Positions 1 through 7,732 are shown, counted from the stretch's first letter. The stretch is DNA of 16,466 bases from an uncultured Methanobrevibacter sp. (GCF_900316895.1 NZ_ONER01000031.1:1-16466), one strand, 5' to 3'. Program-made: numbers and translations. The notes: generated by a model not told the origin, from the letters alone.

Positions 1-1
1 C

Positions 2-688
2 TATGCCGCTAACGAATCTCTAATTGAAGGAAGTTCCTTTGATATCTCAAGGGATGAAATAAACAGATATTCATCTGAAGGCAAAACAATCGTTTTCGTC
101 GGTAATGATAAAAATGTGATTGGTTTAATAACAGTATCTGATAAAATCAGGCAAAATGCCAGTGAAGTCATTTCTGATTTAAAAGATAATGGTATCGAAA
201 CCATAATGCTTACCGGTGATAATAAGATGGCCGCCCATAAGGTTGCGGAGGAAATTGGTATTCAGCATGTTTTCTCAAATCTTCTTCCTGAAGACAAGTT
301 GAATATTCTGGATACAATCAGAAACAAGTTTGGTGATGTTGCCATGGTTGGTGACGGTATAAATGATGCACCGGCTCTGGCACGTGCGAATATCGGTATT
401 GCAATGGGTGCGGCAGGTTCTGATGTGGCTATTGAAACAGCGGATGTTGCTCTCATGCAGGATGATATTTCAAAACTTCCGTATTTATTCAGCCTAAGCC
501 ATAAGACAATGGGCATTATCAAACAGAACATCTCTCTGGCTATAGCAGTCAAATTATTATGTGTAATCTTAGCTGTTTTAGGTATTATCACATTGATGAT
601 GTCTGTTGGATTTGGGGATTTAGGTTTGACATTGTTTGTTATCCTAAACTCATTTAGAATTGGAATGGTGAAAGATCCACTATTCTAA
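2..688 (+). CDS. Heavy-metal P1B-type ATPase, C-terminal part (Zn/Cd class; 5' end outside window)
   Basis: This is the last 228 residues of a cation-exporting P-type ATPase; the reading frame is open from base 2 and the start lies upstream. Seen in the sequence: the TGDN motif of the nucleotide-binding region, the hinge motif GDGINDAPALA, then two C-terminal transmembrane helices. The penultimate helix carries a lysine (AIAVKLL) and the last begins with Asp-Leu-Gly (GFGDLGL). In the P1B family this Lys plus DxG pair marks the Zn2+/Cd2+/Pb2+ (ZntA-like, P1B-2) subgroup, whereas the copper pumps carry MxxSS in the last helix. The protein should pump a soft divalent metal out of the cytoplasm using ATP. 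The phosphorylation motif DKTGT, the CPC helix and any metal-binding N-terminus are not in the window, so the metal is inferred from the C-terminal helices only. T-rich DNA follows the stop codon. Confidence 0.9.
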   Translation, partial: YAANESLIEGSSFDISRDEINRYSSEGKTIVFVGNDKNVIGLITVSDKIRQNASEVISDLKDNGIETIMLTGDNKMAAHKVAEEIGIQHVFSNLLPEDKLNILDTIRNKFGDVAMVGDGINDAPALARANIGIAMGAAGSDVAIETADVALMQDDISKLPYLFSLSHKTMGIIKQNISLAIAVKLLCVILAVLGIITLMMSVGFGDLGLTLFVILNSFRIGMVKDPLF

Positions 689-694
689 TCCCAC

Positions 695-740
695 TTTTTT
701 TTAATATATTCTTTTTTTAGGAATTGTTCTTTCTTTTTTT
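695..740 (+). terminator. T-tract termination region after the P-type ATPase
   Basis: Three runs of seven or eight T (695-702, 712-718, 734-740) follow the ATPase stop codon within about 50 bases. There is no obvious hairpin. Archaeal RNA polymerase terminates at U-rich tracts, so this is the likely 3' end of the ATPase transcript. It lies before the half-sites of the next promoter. Confidence 0.5.
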
Positions 741-755
741 AGCAATATTTCCAAA

Positions 756-919
756 TGTAATACTTTTTTGCTTAAATTATCAAATAAGTAATACTATTTT
801 TAAGTTTGCATTGATTTTATAGAAATTTTTATATAGTTCTATTTTGAAAGTATTAATTGTAATATCTTTTTTATAATAAGTATTACTAATTAATTAATAA
901 TTTATAAAAAAGTAATACT
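756..919 (+). promoter_or_regulatory. Cluster of AGTAWTACT elements upstream of the ABC operon (candidate operator)
   Basis: The 9-bp palindrome AGTAWTACT occurs perfectly at 787-795, 879-887 and 911-919. One-mismatch copies lie at 756-764 (TGTAATACT) and 849-857 (AGTATTAAT). Start-to-start distances are 31, 62, 30 and 32 bp, close to multiples of three helical turns, which would put all copies on one DNA face. The two proximal copies are separated by exactly 23 bp and each is preceded by a TATA-like stretch. The arrangement suggests binding of a repressor that blocks the promoter. The half-site GTATTA/TAATAC resembles the NikR half-site GTATGA/TCATAC, but spacing differs from the E. coli operator, so the regulator's identity is open. 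Confidence 0.55.
901..908 (+). promoter_or_regulatory. Probable TATA box of the ABC importer operon
   Basis: TTTATAAA matches the archaeal TATA box. A start site 25 or so bases downstream would fall near 928-933 and leave a leader of about 30 bases carrying the ribosome binding site GAGG at 952-955. The element touches the AGTAATACT copy at 911-919, so an occupied operator would overlap the transcription factor footprint. Confidence 0.5.
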
Positions 920-963
920 ATGTGGATATTACTTTAGATTTAATTTTTAACGAGGAAAATAAA

Positions 964-2568
964 ATGGAAACAAAATATATTATCGGTGCAGTTGTGGCCA
1001 TTATCGCAATAGTCGGTATTGGTGCAGTTGTTTTAGGCGGTGGAAGCACACAGCATGCTCCTAATGAATTGGTTGCCTGTGTTGCTGCACACGGAGAGGA
1101 ACCTGAATTTGGTTTCGACCCAATGCACGGTTGGGGATACCACGATTCTGGAACCGAACCTCTTATACAAAGTACAATTCTTAAAAGGGATAAGGACAAT
1201 AATTTCGTAAATGATTTGGCGACAGATTATAAAATATCAGATGACTTTAAAACATACACAGTCACCATTCGTGATGATGTTAATTTCACTGACGGTTCAA
1301 AATTAACCGCAAAAGATGTGGCATTCTCATACAACACTGCAAAGGAAATGGGTGAAGGAGCAGATTTAAGTTCCATGAAAGAAGCCAAAGCAGATGGTAA
1401 TAAAGTAGTATTCACTCTTGATAAACAGGATTCAACATTCATAAACAAATTGACAGATGTTGGAATTGTTCCTGAAGCAGGTTACAATAATGAGACATAC
1501 GGTCAAAATCCAATTGGATCCGGACCTTATAAATTAGCTCAATGGGACAAAGGACAACAATTTATCTTGGAGAAAAACCCTGATTACTATGGTCAGGAAC
1601 CATACTTCGAAAAGATAACTAACTTATTCCTCGACCCTGATGCAGCATTTGCAGCAGTCAAAAACGGTGATGTTGACATTGCTGAAGTTCAACTTGCATA
1701 TGCAAATGAAACTGTAAAAGGATATCACTTAGAATACTTCGATTCTATTGATGTACGTGGAATTTCATTACCTACTCAAATGGACACTGGAAAAGCAAGT
1801 GAAGATAATGTGACTATCGGTAACAATGTAACCGGTGATCCTGCTATCAGAGAAGCATTGAACATTGGTATTAACAGACAAGCTTTATTAGATGGTGCAT
1901 TCAACGGATACGGTAATGTGTCATACAATGGTGTAGCAAGTCAATTGCCTTGGGCATTCGAATCCACTTTCAATGACAGTAATGTTGACCAAGCAAAACA
2001 AGTTCTCGCAACTGCCGGATGGAACGATACCGACGGCGATGGAATTGTAGAGAAAAATGGAACTCCTGCAGCATTTTCAGTATACTATAACTCAAAAGCT
2101 ACTGAAAGACAAGCTATTGCAGTGGCAGTTTCAGAACAAGCTAAACAAATCGGTATTGACATCACACCAGTAGGTGGAAGCTGGGATGACATCGACCCTA
2201 ACAAATACTCTCAAGGAGTGGTATGGGGATTCGGTTCAGCTGATCCATTCGAAATCGAGCATCAGTATGATTCAAGAGTTGCTTGTGTAGGTTATGACAA
2301 CTCTGAAGGCCTCAATGATTCTGCTGTTGATGCATTAATCGACCAAGCTATGACTCAAGACTTAAACGCTTCATACAGCACATGGTCACAAGCAGCTCAA
2401 AAGGCTACATCCAATTATCCATACTTATGGGTTGGAACTGTAGACTACACTTACTTTGTAAGTGATGATTTGGATATTTCCAACAGCACTCACATCATTT
2501 ATCCACACGGTGGAGACATCTGGGGTAACATCTACGATTGGAAACGTGTCAACGAAACTCAAGCATAA
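964..2568 (+). CDS. ABC transporter substrate-binding protein, nickel/peptide family (SBP family 5)
   Basis: This is a 534-residue extracellular binding protein of the NikA/DppA/OppA family and the first gene of a complete importer operon. Seen: an N-terminal hydrophobic segment (about residues 5-25) with no lipobox cysteine, so it is probably anchored to the membrane by this helix. The family-5 motif around residues 98-123 (TIRDDVNFTDGSKLTAKDVAF) is clear, as is a DTDGDG segment in the second half. The ATG at 964 is preferred because GAGG lies at 952-955 with an 8-base gap; a GTG at 922 in the same frame would start inside the predicted operator region. Histidines 43, 55 and 60 near the mature N-terminus (FDPMHGWGYH) could be metal ligands, but this is inference. 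The family binds Ni-chelates, peptides or other solutes, and sequence alone does not settle the substrate. Nickel is favoured by NikR-like promoter elements and by the nickel demand of methanogens. Confidence 0.85.
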   Translation: METKYIIGAVVAIIAIVGIGAVVLGGGSTQHAPNELVACVAAHGEEPEFGFDPMHGWGYHDSGTEPLIQSTILKRDKDNNFVNDLATDYKISDDFKTYTVTIRDDVNFTDGSKLTAKDVAFSYNTAKEMGEGADLSSMKEAKADGNKVVFTLDKQDSTFINKLTDVGIVPEAGYNNETYGQNPIGSGPYKLAQWDKGQQFILEKNPDYYGQEPYFEKITNLFLDPDAAFAAVKNGDVDIAEVQLAYANETVKGYHLEYFDSIDVRGISLPTQMDTGKASEDNVTIGNNVTGDPAIREALNIGINRQALLDGAFNGYGNVSYNGVASQLPWAFESTFNDSNVDQAKQVLATAGWNDTDGDGIVEKNGTPAAFSVYYNSKATERQAIAVAVSEQAKQIGIDITPVGGSWDDIDPNKYSQGVVWGFGSADPFEIEHQYDSRVACVGYDNSEGLNDSAVDALIDQAMTQDLNASYSTWSQAAQKATSNYPYLWVGTVDYTYFVSDDLDISNSTHIIYPHGGDIWGNIYDWKRVNETQA

Positions 2569-2601
2569 TTAATTATTAAAATGGTTTATTTTTATAAATC
2601 A

Positions 2602-2621
2602 TTTTTTTTATTCTTTTTTTT
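2602..2621 (+). terminator. Double T-tract between binding protein and permease genes
   Basis: Two runs of eight T (2602-2609 and 2614-2621) sit in the short gap between the binding-protein stop and the preferred permease start at 2641. In archaea such tracts can cause partial termination. That would give more binding protein than permease from one promoter, a common need in ABC importers. This is inference from composition only. Confidence 0.35.
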
Positions 2622-2640
2622 AAAAACAAATTTATATGAG

Positions 2641-3636
2641 ATGGTTAAAATTAACAATAAAAAATTAGCTAAATTTTTAGGATATAAAGCTATTAGATTA
2701 CTAATTTTATTAATTGTTATTGCAGCAATCAGTTTTATAATGGTACAATTGTCTCCAATTGATCCTGTAAAAGCTTATCTTGGGCAAAGAATTGTCAGTC
2801 AAGAACAGTTGGCAATTATGGGCGAGTATTGGGGAACAAATTTGTCATTAGGTGAACGAGTATTTGGCTGGCTTTCAACATTGGCCTCTGGAAGCATGGG
2901 CTTTTCACTGATTTATAGGGTGCCTGTAACTGAAGTGATTGTACAAAAGTTCACAGCTTCATTTACTCTCATGGCTGTTTCCTGGGTAATATCCGCAGTC
3001 GTTGGTTTTGGATTAGGAGTTCTTGCAGGTGCAAAGGAAGGAACCTGGGTAGATAAGGCAATTAAAACTTATTGTTATATATTACAATCAACTCCTACTT
3101 TTTGGATAGGGTTAGTTCTTTTAATGGTTTTTTCAGTTTATTTAGGCTGGTTCCCTATTGGACTTTCAGTTCCTATTGGGCAGTTGTCTGATACCGTAAC
3201 ATTTTGGCAGTGGCTATACAGATTAATTTTACCGGCCATTACATTAAGTATTGTTGGAATTGCATCCTTAACTATGTATACTAGAGATAAGCTAATCAAT
3301 GTTAAAAGAAGCGATTATTTCTTATTTGCACAGGCCAGAGGTGAAAGTTTCTGGGGAACTATTAAAAATCACGGAATAAGGAATATTTTGCTTCCGGCTA
3401 TTACAATTCAGTTCATGTCATTCAATGAACTGTTTGGAGGAACAATTCTTGTTGAACAGGTATTCGCATATCCAGGCATAGGTCAGGCAACAGTGGCTGC
3501 AGGATTGAGGTCTGATGTTCCGTTGTTATTGGGTATTGTTATCGTCAGTACCATTTTTGTATTTGTAGGAAATCTTATTGCGGACATGGTTTATGAATAT
3601 GTTGACCCAAGGTTAAAAGGTGAGGATGATGAGTGA
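2641..3636 (+). CDS. ABC transporter permease, NikB/DppB type
   Basis: This is a 331-residue membrane permease, first of the two that form the importer channel. Seen: an N-terminal transmembrane helix followed by an external loop (SPIDPVKAYLGQR), as is typical of DppB/NikB. About five further hydrophobic segments follow, together with the cytoplasmic EAA loop (FAQARGESFWGTIKNHGIRN, then ILLPA) that docks onto the ATPases. The C-terminus ends with the family-typical YEYVDPRLK. An in-frame ATG at 2581 would add 20 residues of Phe-rich sequence encoded by the T-tracts; I prefer the ATG at 2641 because that extension looks like intergenic DNA, although no strong Shine-Dalgarno precedes either. 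The gene overlaps the next permease by 8 bases, indicating translational coupling. Function follows the binding protein: probably nickel, otherwise peptide import. Confidence 0.85.
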   Translation: MVKINNKKLAKFLGYKAIRLLILLIVIAAISFIMVQLSPIDPVKAYLGQRIVSQEQLAIMGEYWGTNLSLGERVFGWLSTLASGSMGFSLIYRVPVTEVIVQKFTASFTLMAVSWVISAVVGFGLGVLAGAKEGTWVDKAIKTYCYILQSTPTFWIGLVLLMVFSVYLGWFPIGLSVPIGQLSDTVTFWQWLYRLILPAITLSIVGIASLTMYTRDKLINVKRSDYFLFAQARGESFWGTIKNHGIRNILLPAITIQFMSFNELFGGTILVEQVFAYPGIGQATVAAGLRSDVPLLLGIVIVSTIFVFVGNLIADMVYEYVDPRLKGEDDE

Positions 3637-4480
3637 TTTACCGTGGTATAATAGAGGTTTATTTAGTTCACTGAATTTAAGGCAAAAGACACTTTTAACT
3701 ATTGCACTTACCGGATTGCTTTTACTGGTCATTTTCATTAGTGGAATGATGATTAATGCGAATTTGCCAACTGATTTCAGCATTAAAATGCAACCTCCAT
3801 CTTTTGAACATATTTTCGGCACTGATTGGATGGGCAGAGACATGTTCATAAGAACAATCAAGGGACTTAGTTTAAGTATCATGATTGGTATAGGAGCATC
3901 CATAATCTCTAGTATCATTGCAACAATCCTGGCATTTGTTGCAAGCATTAACAAGTTTTGCGATTCATTTGTATCATGGTTAATTGATTTATTCGCATCA
4001 ATACCTCATATCCTATTGATTATGATGATATCCATCGCTTTGGGTAAAGGTGCATTTGGTGTTATAATGGCTGTGGCTTTCTCCCATTGGGTTAACCTCA
4101 CAAGAGTATTGAGGGCCGAAGTACTGCAAATTAACACTTCTGAATATGTTGCATTGTCTAAAAGATTTGGAAAAAGTAAATTATGGATAGCAAAAGAACA
4201 CATTTTGCCTTTGGTATTGTCTCAAATATTTGTAGGAACCTTGCTTGTTTTCCCTCATGCAATCATGCATGAATCAAGCGTAACCTTCCTGGGTTTCGGT
4301 TTGTCACCGCATGAACCTGCAATCGGTATAATTTTATCCGAGTCAATGACTTACCTTGCAATGGGAGCCTGGTGGCTGGCATTCTTCCCAGGTTTGGCAT
4401 TACTGATTGTTGTTCTGTTGTTTGATATTATAGGAGATAATTTAAAACGATTATTTGATCCTTCGCAGGCAAATAACTAG
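3629..4480 (+). CDS. ABC transporter permease, NikC/DppC type
   Basis: This is a 283-residue second permease of the importer. Seen: a first transmembrane helix (about residues 20-40), then the extracellular segment HIFGTDWMGRDMFIR, which is the DppC/NikC hallmark (GTDxxGRD). Further helices follow, with an EAA loop (LSKRFGKSKLWIAKEHILP). The C-terminal segment GDNLKRLFDP is also family-typical. The start is taken as ATG 3629, placed after AGGTGAGG at 3618-3625; an ATG at 3626 and a GTG at 3620 are in frame but sit in or on the ribosome binding site. It overlaps the preceding gene by 8 bases and is followed after 11 bases by the ATPase gene, so it belongs to one operon. Confidence 0.85.
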   Translation: MSDLPWYNRGLFSSLNLRQKTLLTIALTGLLLLVIFISGMMINANLPTDFSIKMQPPSFEHIFGTDWMGRDMFIRTIKGLSLSIMIGIGASIISSIIATILAFVASINKFCDSFVSWLIDLFASIPHILLIMMISIALGKGAFGVIMAVAFSHWVNLTRVLRAEVLQINTSEYVALSKRFGKSKLWIAKEHILPLVLSQIFVGTLLVFPHAIMHESSVTFLGFGLSPHEPAIGIILSESMTYLAMGAWWLAFFPGLALLIVVLLFDIIGDNLKRLFDPSQANN

Positions 4481-4491
4481 ATGGTGATATT

Positions 4492-5439
4492 ATGGGAAAA
4501 TTATTGGAAGTAAATAATTTATCAATATCTTTTACACAGTATGTTCAGGGATTAAATAGGCATGATACAAAGGTAATATCTGATTTGACAATAGATGTTG
4601 GCGAAGGCGAAATTGTTGCGGTATTGGGTTCCAGCGGTTCAGGTAAAAGTCTTCTGGCACATTCAATTTTAGGTATTCTGCCTTATAACTCTCATGTGAC
4701 TGGAGAAATAAAATATAAGGGAAATATCTTGGACCAGGAATTGAAGGAAAAAATAAGGGGCAAGGAAATTTGCCTTATTCCCCAATCTGTAAATTTCCTG
4801 GACCCTCTTATGAAAGTGTCCGAGCAGGCCATTGGCGAATGTAAAGATGAAAAAGAGCGTGATGAGAAAAAGGTAAGGCAGAGGGAAATCTTCAGCAAAT
4901 ATGGTTTGGATGAAAGTGTGGATGATTTATATCCTTTTGAATTGTCTGGAGGAATGGCAAGGAAAGTATTGTTGTCCACTGCTTTAGTGGGCAATCCTGA
5001 CTTATTGATTGCTGATGAACCGACCCCGGGTCTTGATGCAAAGAGTGTCAAGGAAACTATTGATGATATAAGAAACCTGAAAGAGCAGGGTAAAGGTGTT
5101 TTGCTGATTACTCACGAGATTGATGTTGCCCTGAAAACTGCTGACAGGATTGCAATATTCTATTCAGGTTATGTCATTGAAATAAACAATGTAGACAACT
5201 TTAAAAATGCGGATAATGTTTTGCATCCTTATACCAAAGCTTTAATTAATTCTTTACCAAGAAATGGGTTTAACTTAACTGAAGGAGTCCAGCCATTGGA
5301 AGACCTTCCAGGATGTCCTTATTGGGAAAATTGTCCAATTCGTTTGGATAAATGTAAGGATAATAAGCCTGAACTTGTCAATCATGATGGAATAATGATT
5401 AGATGTTTCAATTTCAAGGGGGATAATGATGGAGCTTAA
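4492..5439 (+). CDS. ABC transporter ATP-binding protein, NikD/DppD type
   Basis: This is a 315-residue ATPase that energises import. Motifs in order: Walker A GSSGSGKS (46-53), Q-loop Gln98, signature LSGGM (151-155), Walker B LLIADEP (171-177) and switch histidine 208. The C-terminal region after about residue 245 (HPYTKALINSLP) is the oligopeptide/nickel transporter extension. It carries four cysteines (275, 281, 288, 305) in the pattern GCPYWENCP...DKC...RCF, which in homologues can hold an iron-sulfur cluster. The start ATG is supported by GGTGAT at 4483-4488, complementary to the 16S rRNA 3' end. Its 3' end overlaps the next ATPase gene. Confidence 0.88.
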   Translation: MGKLLEVNNLSISFTQYVQGLNRHDTKVISDLTIDVGEGEIVAVLGSSGSGKSLLAHSILGILPYNSHVTGEIKYKGNILDQELKEKIRGKEICLIPQSVNFLDPLMKVSEQAIGECKDEKERDEKKVRQREIFSKYGLDESVDDLYPFELSGGMARKVLLSTALVGNPDLLIADEPTPGLDAKSVKETIDDIRNLKEQGKGVLLITHEIDVALKTADRIAIFYSGYVIEINNVDNFKNADNVLHPYTKALINSLPRNGFNLTEGVQPLEDLPGCPYWENCPIRLDKCKDNKPELVNHDGIMIRCFNFKGDNDGA

Positions 5440-6040
5440 GGCAAATAACATTTCTTTTTCATATAATAAGAGAAGGCAAATTCTGAAGGATTTTTCACTG
5501 TCTGTCGATAGCAATCGGATTATTGGCTTGATGGGAGATAGCGGTAGCGGCAAATCTACATTGTGTAAAATATTGGCAGGTTATCTTACTCATTATTCTG
5601 GAGAGGTGACCTTGGATGGGAATAAAATTCCAGATAGGGGTTTTTATCCTGTTCAATTAATTTTTCAACATCCTGAAAAAACCATGAATCCAAAATGGAA
5701 AATGGAAAAGGTATTGAATGAGTCATGGACTCCTCCTAAAGAGTTAAGAGATACATTTGGCCTTAAGGATCAATGGTTGACTCGTTGGCCTAACGAACTT
5801 TCCGGTGGGGAATTGCAGCGTTTCAGCATATTGAGGGCAATAAATCCCGAAACAAAATTCATCATTGCAGATGAGATTTCCACAATGCTTGATGCGGTTA
5901 CACAGGTGCAGATATGGGAAAAGCTCATTAATCATGCTAAAGCCAATAACATTGGAATATTGGCGGTCAGCCATGACCCTGAATTGCTTGAAGTGATATG
6001 TGATGACATTTTGTTTTTTGATGAGATAAATAATCTTTAG
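5429..6040 (+). CDS. ABC transporter ATP-binding protein, NikE/DppF type (short form)
   Basis: This is the second ATPase of the importer, 203 residues from ATG 5429 (an ATG at 5426 adds one Met). GGGGG at 5418-5422 gives better spacing to 5429. Seen: Walker A GDSGSGKS near residues 36-43, signature LSGGELQRF, Walker B FIIADE and an SHD switch histidine. The protein ends soon after the ATPase core. It lacks the C-terminal oligopeptide-family extension and cysteines that its partner has; NikE-type proteins often run to about 260 residues, so this is a compact version. It overlaps the preceding gene by 11 bases and is the last gene of the operon, followed by a hairpin with a T-run. Confidence 0.85.
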   Translation: MELKANNISFSYNKRRQILKDFSLSVDSNRIIGLMGDSGSGKSTLCKILAGYLTHYSGEVTLDGNKIPDRGFYPVQLIFQHPEKTMNPKWKMEKVLNESWTPPKELRDTFGLKDQWLTRWPNELSGGELQRFSILRAINPETKFIIADEISTMLDAVTQVQIWEKLINHAKANNIGILAVSHDPELLEVICDDILFFDEINNL

Positions 6041-6106
6041 ATTTGCTCTTATTTGAGCCATTATTTATTTCATTTTTCAGAATCATCTTCTTAATTCCTT
6101 TTTTGT

Positions 6107-6140
6107 GTTGTTGCAAATTTTGCAACAACTTATTTTTTTT
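6107..6140 (+). terminator. Hairpin plus T-run after the ABC operon
   Basis: The 11-bp arms GTTGTTGCAAA (6107-6117) and TTTGCAACAAC (6119-6129) are perfect inverted repeats around one base, followed by TTA and eight T (6133-6140). This has the form of an intrinsic terminator. Because the spacer is a single base it could also be a protein-binding palindrome for the MATE gene downstream. Confidence 0.5.
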
Positions 6141-6195
6141 GACTTTGTGTTGTTTGAAGAATTTGACTGGTTAAAAATTTGTTAAAAAATTAAAA

Positions 6196-6204
6196 GTATA
6201 TATT
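6196..6204 (+). promoter_or_regulatory. TATA box of the MATE gene (apparently leaderless)
   Basis: GTATATATT lies with its centre about 27 bases before the ATG at 6227. No Shine-Dalgarno sequence precedes the start codon (TTTTAATATTAACTT). Transcription would begin at or within a few bases of the ATG, giving a leaderless mRNA. Confidence 0.45.
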
Positions 6205-6226
6205 GAATAAATTTTAATATTAACTT

Positions 6227-7597
6227 ATGTTAAGTAATGATTCATCAAACAGTGTTGATTTAATGCTTTATGATCCTAAAAAGGCATTAATCAAAATGTC
6301 AATTCCTTTGATTATTTCATTGCTTATCACTAGTTTTTATAATCTTATTGATGCTGCATGGGTTTCAGGTCTTGGCGCCGATGCTCTTGCAGGTGTAGGA
6401 TTTTTCACACCGGTTTTCATGATTTTGGTGGGCTTTGGTAATGGTTTGGGCTCAGGTGCAGCCTTTGCAATATCAAAATATCTCGGTGAGGATAACAAGT
6501 TCAAGGCTGACAATGCTTCAGTTCATTCTATAATTTTGGATATTGTCGTTTCATTGGTTCTAACGGCAATATTATTGATTCTGTTAAATCCGATATTGAA
6601 TGCTATGGGTGCAGGTCAAACTATAGGCTATGCAACCGATTATGGAGTGATAATTCTTTTAGGATCTGTTTTCATAATCTTTTCAAACGCATTATATGGA
6701 ATTTTCAGAGGGGAGGGTGATACCACCCGTCCAATGTATGCCATGATTGCATCAGCTATTTTAAACATGATTTTAGACCCTATTTTTATTTATAATTTGA
6801 ATTTGGGTGTAAAAGGAGCAGCTATTGCAACGATAATCTCATCAATATTTGTGATTTTAATTTTACTGTACTGGTTTTATGTAAAAAAGGATACCTTTTT
6901 AAGGCCAAATTTTGCCAATTTTGATTTTAAAAGGGACATTTCAATTGATATAATCAAAGTTGGAATTCCGGCAAGCATTCAGCTTTTAAACAATGCATTC
7001 TTTGCAGCAGTCTTTTCAGCACTTTTGGCTTATGTGGGTTCAACCGATTCCGTTGCGGTTTACTCGACAGGCTGGAGGATAGTCACAATCGGAACAACTC
7101 CACTTTTGGCTATTGGAACTGCCTTAATTAGTGTTATTGCTGCAAATTATGGTGCAAAAAACTATAAGAACATTCAAGTTGCTCACAGATATGCCATGAA
7201 GGTATCAATAATCATTGCTGTTGTCGTAATGATTTTAACCAATGTTTTTGCAGGAGATATTGCTTCGGTGTTTGCTTCAACAGGAAGCAGTGTCAGAATA
7301 GCTCCGGAACTGACAGCATTTCTCTCTTGGATTGTAATCTATTATCCTACAATGGCTGTTGGTGTTGCATCAACCTATGTTTTCCAGGGTATAGGAAAAG
7401 GATTGACCGCAATGTTTCAGACAATCATGAGGGAAACCGGATTTACAATATTTTTTGCGGTTTTATTGGGTGTTGTTTTAGGTTATGGTGTTTGGGGAGC
7501 ATGGATGGGTATTGTCTTAGGCGAAATCGTTTCAAATAACATTACAATGGTCTGGGCCGACTGGCAGATAAAAAAGTTAATCAAAAGTAAGGTTTAA
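6227..7597 (+). CDS. MATE family multidrug/cation efflux transporter
   Basis: This is a 456-residue integral membrane exporter of the MATE family (MOP superfamily, NorM/DinF-like). Such proteins use Na+ or H+ gradients to extrude cationic or organic compounds. Seen: about twelve hydrophobic helices in two similar halves. The first half begins MSIPLIISLLITSFYNLIDAAWV, with GLGADALAGVGFFTP following; the second half begins near GIPASIQLLNNAFFAAVFSALL. The EGDTTRPMYAM segment after helix 5 is typical of the family. Length matches the usual 440-470 residues, so the gene is intact. It has its own promoter and is separated from the ABC operon by about 186 bases. The substrate cannot be read from sequence. 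Confidence 0.9.
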   Translation: MLSNDSSNSVDLMLYDPKKALIKMSIPLIISLLITSFYNLIDAAWVSGLGADALAGVGFFTPVFMILVGFGNGLGSGAAFAISKYLGEDNKFKADNASVHSIILDIVVSLVLTAILLILLNPILNAMGAGQTIGYATDYGVIILLGSVFIIFSNALYGIFRGEGDTTRPMYAMIASAILNMILDPIFIYNLNLGVKGAAIATIISSIFVILILLYWFYVKKDTFLRPNFANFDFKRDISIDIIKVGIPASIQLLNNAFFAAVFSALLAYVGSTDSVAVYSTGWRIVTIGTTPLLAIGTALISVIAANYGAKNYKNIQVAHRYAMKVSIIIAVVVMILTNVFAGDIASVFASTGSSVRIAPELTAFLSWIVIYYPTMAVGVASTYVFQGIGKGLTAMFQTIMRETGFTIFFAVLLGVVLGYGVWGAWMGIVLGEIVSNNITMVWADWQIKKLIKSKV

Positions 7598-7732
7598 TCG
7601 TGATAAAGCTCTGATTAAAAATATTAATTCAGGAAATAAATGAAACTGAAATATTATTTTTTTCTTCGTTAAATTCTAATGGCAACATTTAAATACTAAT
7701 TTATACTTTATTAATATTGTAATTAATCAAAA

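Noticed and set aside
756..919. CRISPR-like array reading of the repeated 9-mers before the ABC operon
   Set aside because: The repeats are nine bases long, the spacers are plain AT-rich promoter DNA with no uniform length, and no cas gene is present.
849..919. Firm assignment of the palindromes to NikR
   Set aside because: The half-site is similar, but the spacing between GTATTA and TAATAC is 27 bp and not 16, and no nikR gene is in the window. The regulator is left open.
922..963. GTG start for the substrate-binding protein, adding 14 residues
   Set aside because: It overlaps the predicted promoter region near the transcription start and has no ribosome binding site, while ATG 964 has GAGG at a good distance and begins the membrane-anchor segment directly.
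4692..5051. Open frame of 119 codons on the minus strand inside the NikD-type ATPase gene
   Set aside because: It is a shadow of a gene whose Walker and signature motifs are intact on the plus strand.
7593..7619. TTTAATC / GATTAAA inverted repeat after the MATE gene
   Set aside because: Only seven A/T-rich pairs with a 13-base loop. The nearby T-run at 7657-7663 is too far away for a convincing terminator.
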